A stretch of DNA of 64,000 bases, from contig CAVVFX010000009.1 of NCBI GenBank assembly GCA_963747535.1, forward strand, positions 1-64,000, written 5' to 3'. Made by a program: the position numbers and the translations under genes. Shown piece by piece: positions 16,679 to 24,304 of this stretch. The DNA is from CAVVFX01 sp963747535. Its GTDB lineage: Bacteria > Acidobacteriota > Terriglobia > Bryobacterales > Bryobacteraceae. Position 1 is the first letter of the stretch, and each line of letters starts with the position of its first letter. Under the pieces are notes generated by a model, which saw only the letters and a program-made list of their open reading frames with translations, was not told the DNA's origin and did not search any database.

Positions 16679-17887
16679 ATGATGACCTTCCAATACCGCG
16701 CGATCGCCCCCGACGGCAAAGTCCGCATCGGAAGCCTTACTGCCGAGACCGATAAACTGGTCGCCCGGGAACTCCGCCGCCAGGGTCTGACTCCAGTCTA
16801 CGTAGGCGTCGAGCAGAAAAAGAACTTCATCCTCAAAATGCCCGGGACCGGCGGCGGCAGGAGGAAAGATGTTCTCTACTTCACCCAGGAACTCTCCACG
16901 CTCCTCACTTCCGGCGTGCCGGTGGACCGCGCCCTCAGCATCACCTCCGAACTCACCGAGCGCGTCGGCTTCCGCGCCATCGTTTCCGACATCCTCCGCG
17001 TCCTCAAGGGCGGCAAATCGCTGGCCGAAAGTCTGGCCACTCATCCGGACTATTTCTCCGACCTCTATATCAATATGGTGCGCGCCGGTGAGGCCAGCGG
17101 TAGCCTCGCCACCGTGTTCGAACGGCTCACGGAGTTCGAGAAATCGCGCGACGAACTGCGCAACTACATCATTTCGTCCATGATCTATCCCATCCTGCTG
17201 GCCTGCGTCGGCGTCGGATCGATCCTCATTCTCATGAATTTCGTAGTGCCACGATTCGCTTCGGTCTTCAACGATTCACACATGAAGGTTCCGTTGCCCA
17301 CCCAGCTCATGCTCGACGCCAGTAAGATCGTGCAGGCCTGGTGGTGGGTCGTGGCACTGGCGCTAGTCTTCGCCTTTGGCTCTTTCAAAGCCTACACCGC
17401 AACCCAGGACGGACGGCTGAAGTGGGACAAGACCCGCTTGCGGATGCCCTTGCTTGGCGATGCCATGCTGAAGGCCGAGACCTCCCGTTTCGCCCGGGCC
17501 ATGTCGACGTTGATCGCCAACAGCGTACCGCTGGTGCAATCGCTCGGCATCTCCGCGGGAATCCTGAACAATAGATATCTTGCCCGTGCACTCGGCGAGG
17601 TCTCGCAAGGCGTCAAACGGGGAGAAGGACTCGCCGGTCCCATGCGCAAGGTCGGCGTCTTTCCGCCGCTGGCCGCCCACCTGTTGACGGTCGGAGAAGA
17701 AACCGGCAAACTGGACCAGATGTTCGCGCGCATGTCGGACATCTACGAAAACGAAACGCGCTCAGCCATCCGCAGATTCACCTCGCTATTCGAGCCGCTA
17801 GTCATCTTAGTGATGGGGATCGTGGTAGGCGCGCTGGTTTTGAGTATGCTATTAGCCATCACAGGAATCAATGATGTCCAAATGTAA
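16679..17887 (+). CDS. gspF: Type II secretion inner-membrane platform protein GspF
   Basis: Protein of 402 residues from ATG 16679, with GGAG at 16668-16671; a longer frame from 16652 runs into the repeat and is less likely. Two tandem T2SSF domains, each starting FTQELSTLLTSGVPV and FARAMSTLIANSVPL, are separated by membrane segments (YPILLACVGVGSILILMNFVV, WWWVVALALVFAFGSF), with a last one at the C-terminus. Contacts GspE and GspL. Overlaps gspG by 17 bases. Confidence 0.93.
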   Translation: MMTFQYRAIAPDGKVRIGSLTAETDKLVARELRRQGLTPVYVGVEQKKNFILKMPGTGGGRRKDVLYFTQELSTLLTSGVPVDRALSITSELTERVGFRAIVSDILRVLKGGKSLAESLATHPDYFSDLYINMVRAGEASGSLATVFERLTEFEKSRDELRNYIISSMIYPILLACVGVGSILILMNFVVPRFASVFNDSHMKVPLPTQLMLDASKIVQAWWWVVALALVFAFGSFKAYTATQDGRLKWDKTRLRMPLLGDAMLKAETSRFARAMSTLIANSVPLVQSLGISAGILNNRYLARALGEVSQGVKRGEGLAGPMRKVGVFPPLAAHLLTVGEETGKLDQMFARMSDIYENETRSAIRRFTSLFEPLVILVMGIVVGALVLSMLLAITGINDVQM

Positions 17888-18311
17888 CCCAAAGAGACGT
17901 GCCACCCGAGCCGGTGTCACCCTGATCGAATTGATGGTTGTGGTCACCATCATCGCGTTGTTTGTCGCGTTGGTGGGACCGGCCTTATTTAAGAATGTGG
18001 GCAAAGGAAGAATCACGGCGGCCAAAAGCCAGATCGAATCCTTCGGCACCGCGCTCGGTACTTACAAGCTCGATGTCGGCTCCTTCCCGACCACCGAGCA
18101 AGGTCTCCAGGCCCTCCGCGAAAAGCCGTCCGATGTGACCAATTGGAACGGCCCGTACCTGCCGAAGGACGTTCCGCTGGATCCCTGGCACCATCCCTAT
18201 GTCTACAAGTACCCCGGGGACCACGGCGATGAGCCGGACGTCATCTCCTACGGCCTCGACGGTCAACCCGGCGGCGAGGGCGAAAATGCAGACATCGTCA
18301 GCTGGAAATAG
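17871..18311 (+). CDS. gspG: Major pseudopilin GspG
   Basis: Protein of 146 residues. The short leader of 15 residues ends at Gly15, then VTLIELMVVVTIIALF; the cut lies between Gly15 and Val16, with Glu at mature position 5. The C-terminal calcium-loop region has the GspG pattern (PTTEQGLQALREKP, GPYLPKDVPLDPWHHPY, DVISYGLDGQPGGEGENADI). Forms the pseudopilus shaft. Confidence 0.95.
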   Translation: MMSKCNPKRRATRAGVTLIELMVVVTIIALFVALVGPALFKNVGKGRITAAKSQIESFGTALGTYKLDVGSFPTTEQGLQALREKPSDVTNWNGPYLPKDVPLDPWHHPYVYKYPGDHGDEPDVISYGLDGQPGGEGENADIVSWK

Positions 18312-18801
18312 GTCCCGTGGGGCAGACCATCGTTTTTCGTGGTCTGTCCGGCTGCGCAGCAGCCTTCCCGGTCTTACCTCAGGCGTCACCCTGATCGAAC
18401 TTCTCGTAGTCCTGGCGATTATCGGACTCCTGGTCGGCGTCACCCTGCCGGCTGCCACCAACGGCCTCTCCAGTGTCCGCTTGAAAGGCGCCTCCAACGA
18501 CGTGTCCACCTTCCTCAATTCCGCCCTCAACCGCGCCGAGCGTCACGAGCAGGTGATGGAGATCATCGTCTATCCCAAGGAGAGCAGGTTCGAACTCGAC
18601 TCGAGCGAACCCGGCTACGCCCGCACGCTGGCCATGCCCGCGGACGTGCATATCGCCGGCGAGAATCCTGTCCGTATTCTGCTGATGCCCGGTAGCGCGC
18701 CGCCGCGTATCGCCATCGATCTGTTCAACGATCGCGGCATGCACCGCATCGTCAAACTCGACCCGGTAACCGGTGTCCCGGAAGTCGTCATCCCTCAATG
18801 A
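18286..18801 (+). CDS. gspH: Minor pseudopilin GspH
   Basis: Protein of 171 residues if started at ATG 18286, 26 bases inside gspG; no other standard start lies between it and the prepilin motif. The cleavage site is Gly33 before VTLIELLVVLAIIGLLVG. The unusually long leader is encoded by the dispersed repeat at 18317-18364, read as RGADHRFSWSVRLRSSL. The mature part has the GspH fold segments (VSTFLNSALNRAERHEQ). The start codon is therefore tentative, but the protein body is clear. Confidence 0.8.
   Translation: MQTSSAGNRSRGADHRFSWSVRLRSSLPGLTSGVTLIELLVVLAIIGLLVGVTLPAATNGLSSVRLKGASNDVSTFLNSALNRAERHEQVMEIIVYPKESRFELDSSEPGYARTLAMPADVHIAGENPVRILLMPGSAPPRIAIDLFNDRGMHRIVKLDPVTGVPEVVIPQ
18317..18364 (+). 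repeat. Two-hairpin REP-like repeat, inside gspH leader
   Basis: Header GTGGGGC, hairpin 1 with arms GCAGACCA and TGGTCTGT around TCGTTTTTCG, and hairpin 2 GGCTGCGCAGCAGCC (18350-18364). Almost identical to 19219-19266 and 50379-50425. Confidence 0.88.
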
Positions 18802-19202
18802 AGAAGTCCACCCAAAGCGGCTTCACGCTGCTCGAAATCCTGGTCGCGACCACCATCATGGGGATTGCCGTGGTTGGTCTTCTCTCCAGCCTCTCGACCT
18901 CCATGCGCAACGCCACGCACGTCACCGACGCCGACCGTGCGTCCCAGATCGCGCGCAACAAAATGGAGGAGCTCTTGTCTGACCAGGGTCTTCCGTTCCA
19001 GGGAAACCTGGGGGGAACGTTTGACAACTCCAGCGGATGGACAGCACAAATCGGCCCCTTCGAAATGCCGCCACGAGTCCAGCCCGGCGCGGCAATCCTG
19101 CAGCGTATCGCCCTGGTCGTCTGGTGGAACAGTGGCGCCAATCATCGCGAGTACCCGCTCGAAGCCTACCGGATTGTAGACCTCCCGAGGGCCGCCCAAT
19201 GA
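18798..19202 (+). CDS. gspI: Minor pseudopilin GspI
   Basis: Protein of 134 residues with a normal short leader (MKKSTQSG) and FTLLEILVATTIMGIAVVGLL. The conserved GspI region RASQIARNKMEELL follows. Part of the pseudopilus tip complex with GspJ and GspK. Start overlaps the gspH stop and its stop overlaps the gspJ start (ATGA). Confidence 0.9.
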   Translation: MKKSTQSGFTLLEILVATTIMGIAVVGLLSSLSTSMRNATHVTDADRASQIARNKMEELLSDQGLPFQGNLGGTFDNSSGWTAQIGPFEMPPRVQPGAAILQRIALVVWWNSGANHREYPLEAYRIVDLPRAAQ

Positions 19203-20017
19203 GACCGCGCAACACGCCGTGGGGCAGACCATCGTTCTTCGTGGTCTGCCCGGCTGCGCAGCAGCCGTTTTTGCCTCGCCGCCGGACGTTAGCCCGCCAG
19301 GCCGGTATGACCCTCCTCGAGGTCATGATCGCGGTCACCTTGTTCGCCATCCTCAGCGTCGGCATCTTCATGGCGCTACGCGTGGGCTTGAACGCCATGC
19401 AACATGCCGATGACCGGCTGATGAGCAACCGCCGCGCCGCCTACGCGGTGCGAATCCTGGAATCGGAGATCAACGGCTTCATGCCGGAACTGGCGGCGTT
19501 TCAGATTGCCGCCCAGGGTCCGCTGCGATCCGTGCAATTCTTCCAGGGAGAGACCGCCAGTATGCGTTTCATCTCCAGTTACTCCATACAGGACGCATCG
19601 CGGGGCACGCCCCAGATCCTCGAATTCCAGGTCATTCCGGGGGCCGATCGCGGCGTGCGCCTGGTGGTGAATGAGTTGCCCTACACCGGCCCGGTGTCGG
19701 CGGGACAAGTAATCGCAGGCCTCACCATGGAACCGCCGATGAACATTCCGGTCCCGCTGTTCCGTCCCATTCAAATCGGACCGGCATCGTTCGTGCTGGC
19801 CGACAAACTGGCGTACTGCCACTTTTTCTTCTCCAGGCCGCAGATTGGCAATCTCCCCGCCGGCTGGGTCGATCATTGGTCGGGCATGGGATGGCCCCTC
19901 GCCATCCGTATCGAGATGGGCCCGCTCGATCCCGACCCCTCGCGCTTGCAGCCCATGACCGTAACCAGCGAGATCCACGTCAACAAAATGCTAGGAATCG
20001 ACTATGAGGACAATTAA
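19199..20017 (+). CDS. gspJ: Minor pseudopilin GspJ
   Basis: Protein of 272 residues from ATG 19199 on the gspI stop. The leader is 36 residues, ending RQAG before MTLLEVMIAVTLFAILSVG. Residues 8-23 of it (WGRPSFFVVCPAAQQP) are the translated dispersed repeat at 19219-19266. The body has GspJ features (RRAAYAVRILESEI, AIRIEM). Longer than average for GspJ. Confidence 0.88.
   Translation: MRPRNTPWGRPSFFVVCPAAQQPFLPRRRTLARQAGMTLLEVMIAVTLFAILSVGIFMALRVGLNAMQHADDRLMSNRRAAYAVRILESEINGFMPELAAFQIAAQGPLRSVQFFQGETASMRFISSYSIQDASRGTPQILEFQVIPGADRGVRLVVNELPYTGPVSAGQVIAGLTMEPPMNIPVPLFRPIQIGPASFVLADKLAYCHFFFSRPQIGNLPAGWVDHWSGMGWPLAIRIEMGPLDPDPSRLQPMTVTSEIHVNKMLGIDYEDN
19219..19266 (+). repeat. Two-hairpin REP-like repeat, inside gspJ leader
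   Basis: GTGGGGC header, arms GGCAGACCA and TGGTCTGCC, then GGCTGCGCAGCAGCC. It lies wholly inside the coding sequence for the prepilin leader and keeps the frame open. Confidence 0.9.
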
Positions 20018-21029
20018 ACCTCATTCGTGTTCATTCGTGTTCATTCGTGGCCCAATGTTTCGTTCTTCCGTGTGTCGCGAAAGCGGAAGCGCCCTCCTGG
20101 CTGTCCTTTGGCTCTCGGTAGCTTTGTCCGCCATCGCATTCACCGTCGCGAGTACGGTTCGTGGTGAAGTGGACCGCGCCGCGACCGCGTCCGACGACAC
20201 TCGCGCCTACTTCCTGGCCCAAAGCGCCATAGAGCGCGCGATCCTTTATATCGAATGGGGCCGCGCCTATCCCGGCAGCTATTACCAGCCCGGTATGGGT
20301 CCCTTGCAGTTCCAGTTTCCAACCGGCGACGTGTCGGTCGAAGTCATTTCGGAAAGTTCCAAACTCAATATCAACAACTGCCTGCCCGCCGACTTGTTCC
20401 GTCTCCTACTCGCCCTGGGCGTTGCGCCGGACCGCGCGGAGACGATCGCCGAAGCCGCCGTCGACTGGCGAACCTTTTCTCCGGGCGGCCAGCCTACCGC
20501 CTTCGATTCGTTTTATTTGCAACAAAACCCGTCTTTTACGGCTACTCATACGTCTTTTCAGGAGATAGAGGAATTGCTGCTCGTTCGCGGGATGACCCCC
20601 GACATATTCTATGGAACCTGGGATCGCGACGATCGGGTACAGCCTTCGCGGCTGACCCATCGCATCGGTTTGCGCGACTGCGTGTCGGTCTATGCGAATG
20701 GGACGTTTGACGTGAATACCACTCCTTTGCCAGTTCTTATCGCTTCCGGTTTATCGCCCGACGCGGCTGCGGCCATCGTGGAGCAGCGCAATATCCAGCC
20801 ATTCCCGAATCCTGCCGCAGTCCGCGCATTCACGCAGGGCATGGGACCGGTTGCCGCGCGGCTCACTACCTTCGGAGCTTCCATGTTCACCGTTCGGGCC
20901 ACTGCCCGGCCCCGCTCCCGGAGCGGGGTTCTCTCCGATATGAAGCGCACCTGCTCTGCTTTGATCAAATTCGCTCCGCCGGACTCCGGCGCCATGTTTC
21001 ACATTCTCAGGTGGTATGACCGCGGCTGA
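20004..21029 (+). CDS. gspK: Minor pseudopilin GspK
   Basis: Protein of up to 341 residues. ATG 20004 overlaps gspJ; the alternative ATG 20055 gives a more usual 11-residue leader (MFRSSVCRESG) and is equally plausible. The prepilin helix is SALLAVLWLSVALSAIAFTVA. The body has the GspK signature: FLAQSAIERAI, VEVISESSKLNINNCL, and a second SAM-like half with FDVNTTPLPVLIASGL. Caps the pseudopilus tip. The longer version includes translation of the ATTCGTG repeat. Confidence 0.88.
   Translation: MRTIKPHSCSFVFIRGPMFRSSVCRESGSALLAVLWLSVALSAIAFTVASTVRGEVDRAATASDDTRAYFLAQSAIERAILYIEWGRAYPGSYYQPGMGPLQFQFPTGDVSVEVISESSKLNINNCLPADLFRLLLALGVAPDRAETIAEAAVDWRTFSPGGQPTAFDSFYLQQNPSFTATHTSFQEIEELLLVRGMTPDIFYGTWDRDDRVQPSRLTHRIGLRDCVSVYANGTFDVNTTPLPVLIASGLSPDAAAAIVEQRNIQPFPNPAAVRAFTQGMGPVAARLTTFGASMFTVRATARPRSRSGVLSDMKRTCSALIKFAPPDSGAMFHILRWYDRG
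20023..20052 (+). repeat. ATTCGTGTTC triple repeat at the gspJ-gspK junction
   Basis: Three units of ATTCGTGTTC ending in GGCC, the same as one arm of 16568-16660. Located between the two candidate gspK starts. Confidence 0.85.
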
Positions 21030-22443
21030 ATCCAAACTCTACCGTGCGCCGGTTCCCATGGGCGCTCCGACGTTCCGGCCGGCTCCGGTCTGGCGCAAGG
21101 CCGCCCTCCTCGGTTCAGCCGTCGGGATTCGCATTCAGGGATCGATTCTGCGGATCGCCGTGGCGCGAGTCCGGCCCTTCGGTGCGGCTAATCCAGCGGC
21201 GTTTACGATTCGCGATTTCCGCACCCGGCCCGCGGCTGAGTGGCGCGCCGAGTTCCAGCGCGAATTGCAGAACCGCGGTATTTCGGACATCTCCGCCACC
21301 GTGCTTCTGCCCCGCGGCGAAGCTATCGTGCGGGTCGCGCAGTTCCCCGGCGTGGCTGACAAGGACATGCCATCCGCATTGGAGTTGGAACTCGACACCC
21401 TCCATCCCTATGGCGATGAGCCCGTGAACTGGGGTTGGTCGCGAATCGGAACAGGAAACGCCAAGTCGGGCGCAGTGCTCATCGGCATCGTGCGGTCCGC
21501 CACTCTCGAACGTTACGAAACCCTCTTTCGCGAGGCCGGCATTCCGGTCTCCGGGATCACTTTTTCGGCGTCGGCGATCTATTCCGCGTTGCGCCTGTAC
21601 AGCATTCCGCCGGTCGAGTTCCTCACCTGGACCGGAAATGAGCCCGACTCCGAGGTCTACGGCGAAAGCGTCAGCCGGACTCTTTTCTCCGCCGAGTCCG
21701 GAGGTTCGATCCCTGCCGCACTGGCGCTTGGCGCCGCCGAGTTGCGTCTTCCCGAATCCGCGCAGGCTCTGCCGCTCGACTCCTTGCTTCCGAGCCCGGC
21801 AAATACCCGCCAATCGACGCTCTCCCCTGACCGCGCTCTCAGCCCGCGGGCCAGCCTCGCGGTTAGCGGCTCCGAGCCGCTCGATTCTCTCGCCTGGGCC
21901 GCAGCTCTTGCCGGCGCCGCCAACTGGATGGCGAGCCCGGCCAATCTCCTGCCGCCCGAACGTCGGGAATCGATCTCTCGCGGCCGGCTGATTCCGACTT
22001 TTGTGCTGGCTGTCTGCGTCATAGCAGTTGTGATCGCACTGGCCCTACAGAAGGAATTCGCCGAGCGGGAGTACTTGAAAGAGCTCAACCTGCAGATCGA
22101 CCAAATGCAGCCGCGTGCTACCCGCTCGACGGCTGTTGACCGCCGCATCGCGCAAGCCAGGGTGCGCATCGATTTGCTCGACCGCTATCGCGCCCGCACC
22201 AAGGATGACATCGACATCATCAACGAATTGACGCGCCTGCTTCCTCCGCCCGTCTGGATCAACGCTCTCGAAATCCATCCGGACAATGTGATGATCTCGG
22301 GTGAAGCCGATCAGGCTGCGCCCTTGCTGAAGGCCCTCGACTCCTCTCCGTTTTTTCGCAATTCCGAATTCGCAGGCCCTCTCGGGCGGAGTGCCGCCAA
22401 CGAGACTTTTCGCATCCGGACGCTGCGGAGGAAACCGCAATGA
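21016..22443 (+). CDS. gspL: Type II secretion protein GspL (PilM/PilN-like)
   Basis: Protein of 475 residues. The N-terminal part (about 30-270) is an actin-like cytoplasmic domain resembling PilM (VGIRIQGSILRIAVARV, PSALELELDTLHPY). One membrane segment lies at about 326-345 (IPTFVLAVCVIAVVIALALQ), followed by a PilN-like ferredoxin-fold region (IIDELTRLLPPP type: INELTRLLPPPVWINALEI). Links GspE to the inner membrane platform. Starts inside the gspK end. Confidence 0.82.
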   Translation: MTAAESKLYRAPVPMGAPTFRPAPVWRKAALLGSAVGIRIQGSILRIAVARVRPFGAANPAAFTIRDFRTRPAAEWRAEFQRELQNRGISDISATVLLPRGEAIVRVAQFPGVADKDMPSALELELDTLHPYGDEPVNWGWSRIGTGNAKSGAVLIGIVRSATLERYETLFREAGIPVSGITFSASAIYSALRLYSIPPVEFLTWTGNEPDSEVYGESVSRTLFSAESGGSIPAALALGAAELRLPESAQALPLDSLLPSPANTRQSTLSPDRALSPRASLAVSGSEPLDSLAWAAALAGAANWMASPANLLPPERRESISRGRLIPTFVLAVCVIAVVIALALQKEFAEREYLKELNLQIDQMQPRATRSTAVDRRIAQARVRIDLLDRYRARTKDDIDIINELTRLLPPPVWINALEIHPDNVMISGEADQAAPLLKALDSSPFFRNSEFAGPLGRSAANETFRIRTLRRKPQ

Positions 22444-23036
22444 GCGGACTCTCCGAACTCTCCCAAAGGGACCGTCGCGCCCTCGTGGGATTGACGGTCG
22501 CGGTCCTGCTCTTCCTGGGTTACCACTTCCTGATGAGGCCTCCCGGGGAAACCGTCGCCGGGATCGATTCGATTCCGCTGGCCGAGCGGCGACTGAACAG
22601 CCTGCGCCAGATTGCCGCGGCGCTGCCTGCCAAGGAAGCGCTGCTCAAGCAGGCGGAAGCGGAAGTCGCCGGGCGTGAGAAAACCATCATCGCCGCCGGC
22701 ACCGCCGCGCAAGCCCAGGCCAAACTGCTGGAAGTCGCCCGGCGCGTCGGCAACTCCAATGGCATCGAAATCCGCGGAGGCGAAACTTCTCTTACGCCCA
22801 AGTCGTTCGGCGACAGCTACGGCGAAGTTTTCGCGGGAGTGACGTTCAATTGCCGCATCGATCAGTTCGTCAATTTCTTCGCCGACCTCTCTCGCGAACC
22901 GGATCTGCTGGCGCCCTACGAACTGACGATCAATCCCGCAGGGGACCCCAAGACCAAGATGCTCGGGGTACGCATGGTGCTCTCCGGCGTGGTTCCCAGG
23001 AAACTGGTGCCGGACAAGAAAGGATACGGCCTGTGA
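22440..23036 (+). CDS. gspM: Type II secretion protein GspM (PilO-like)
   Basis: Protein of 198 residues with one N-terminal membrane helix (LVGLTVAVLLFLGYHFLM), a coiled-coil and a ferredoxin-like domain with the LLEVARRVGNSNGIEI segment. Overlaps both neighbours by four bases. Recognised mainly from position and topology, since sequences of this family are weakly conserved. Confidence 0.72.
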   Translation: MSGLSELSQRDRRALVGLTVAVLLFLGYHFLMRPPGETVAGIDSIPLAERRLNSLRQIAAALPAKEALLKQAEAEVAGREKTIIAAGTAAQAQAKLLEVARRVGNSNGIEIRGGETSLTPKSFGDSYGEVFAGVTFNCRIDQFVNFFADLSREPDLLAPYELTINPAGDPKTKMLGVRMVLSGVVPRKLVPDKKGYGL

Positions 23037-23758
23037 AGCGTCTGATGCTTTGGAATCTTCTGCTGGCTGTCTGCGCGACGGCTGGAATTTACGAACTACG
23101 GCGCACCTGGACAGAAACCCGCGCACAAGAGGAAGTCGTGCTCTTGCGTAAGCCCGCTACGCCTAAATTGGTCGTGCCGCCACAGCCCGCCAAACCGGCT
23201 CCCTTTCAAGCCGCCAGCTACAATGACGTAGCCCAGAAGACGCTATTCTCCAAGGACCGCAATCCGACTGTCGAAATCGTCGCGCCGCCCGCGCCCCCAC
23301 CGCCGCCTCCCATGCCGGCACTACCTCATTTGTACGGAGTGCTGAGTCTGCCCAGCGGGGCCGTAGCCATCATGAGCGAGAAGGCCGGCGGAGCGCAGAC
23401 AAAGGTCCGCGTGGGCGATGCCATCGGCGATTTCAAGATCGCCAAGCTGGATAACCAACGCATCACGCTGAAGTGGATGGATAAAACCGTGGACAAGTCG
23501 ATCGACGAACTGCTGGATCGCGCCGTGGCCGCGCCGGTCGCGCCGGCGCCGGAGGCTGCGCGCAGCGCCCAGCCTGCCGCCGCACCCACCGGTCCACCAG
23601 CCCCGCCCCAGTTTGGAGTCGAGATTGGCGCTCCCGGCCACAGCGTCCGGGCCTGCAAGGGGGATGATACGTCGCCCCCGGGTACCACGCTCGAAGGCTA
23701 CACGAAACACGTTGAGAACACGCCGTTCGGCCAGGCCTGCCGCTGGCTCCAGCAATAA
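23033..23758 (+). CDS. gspC: GspC-like type II secretion protein
   Basis: Protein of 241 residues from GTG 23033 on the gspM stop (GTGA). N-terminal membrane helix (MLWNLLLAVCATAGIYEL), then a proline-rich linker (PPAPPPPPPMPALP) and an HR-like beta domain (HLYGVLSLPSGAVAIMSEK, VRVGDAIGDFKIAKL, ITLKWMDKTV), as in GspC/PilP. Would connect the inner platform to the secretin. The Ala/Pro-rich tail has no PDZ domain. Confidence 0.7.
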   Translation: MKRLMLWNLLLAVCATAGIYELRRTWTETRAQEEVVLLRKPATPKLVVPPQPAKPAPFQAASYNDVAQKTLFSKDRNPTVEIVAPPAPPPPPPMPALPHLYGVLSLPSGAVAIMSEKAGGAQTKVRVGDAIGDFKIAKLDNQRITLKWMDKTVDKSIDELLDRAVAAPVAPAPEAARSAQPAAAPTGPPAPPQFGVEIGAPGHSVRACKGDDTSPPGTTLEGYTKHVENTPFGQACRWLQQ

Positions 23759-23773
23759 CAAGGAACAATTCAT

Positions 23774-24298
23774 ATGAAACTGATTACCCTCCTCATCTCG
23801 GCCGGTCTGGTATTCAACGCCGCCGCACAGACCAGTTCCGATACGAAAAGCAGTGATACCAAGAGCAGCGACACCAGCAGCAGCGACACCAAGAAGCCCC
23901 CTGCCAAAAAGGTGACCAAGGTCCCGGACCAGCCCACCATTCCTAAGGACGCGACGCCGCTCCCCGATGGGAGCTTCCGCTATGTCGACAAAGACGGCAA
24001 GAAATGGATCTATCGCGCTACCCCATTCGGCGTGTCGAAAGCCGAGGAACGGCCCGTGGCGCCGGTAGTCCAGAAACCCCCCGACGATCCCACTATGAGC
24101 CAGGACATCGGCGACTCGGTGCGCTTCACCCGGCCCACTCCGTTCGGACCTAAAGTGTGGACGACGAAGAAAACTGAATTGAGCCCCTACGAAAAGGGCA
24201 TCTGGGATCGTGACCAGCAAAAGAGCGGAAATACGGCTCCATCCGGTGCGGCGAAGCAGGGTGACGCCCAGTCGCGCGACACTGCTAAACAAAATTGA
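23774..24298 (+). CDS. Exported protein of unknown function in the T2SS operon
   Basis: Protein of 174 residues with a signal peptide (LITLLISAGLVFNAAAQ) and a low-complexity linker with repeats of SSDTK at about residues 20-40. The rest has two related halves (GKKWIYRATPFGVSKAEE and SVRFTRPTPFGPKVWTTKK). No family recognised. Lying between gspC and gspD, it might help secretin assembly (guess from position). Start ATG 23774 follows AAGGAACAATT. Confidence 0.65.
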   Translation: MKLITLLISAGLVFNAAAQTSSDTKSSDTKSSDTSSSDTKKPPAKKVTKVPDQPTIPKDATPLPDGSFRYVDKDGKKWIYRATPFGVSKAEERPVAPVVQKPPDDPTMSQDIGDSVRFTRPTPFGPKVWTTKKTELSPYEKGIWDRDQQKSGNTAPSGAAKQGDAQSRDTAKQN

Positions 24299-24304
24299 GG
24301 TGAG

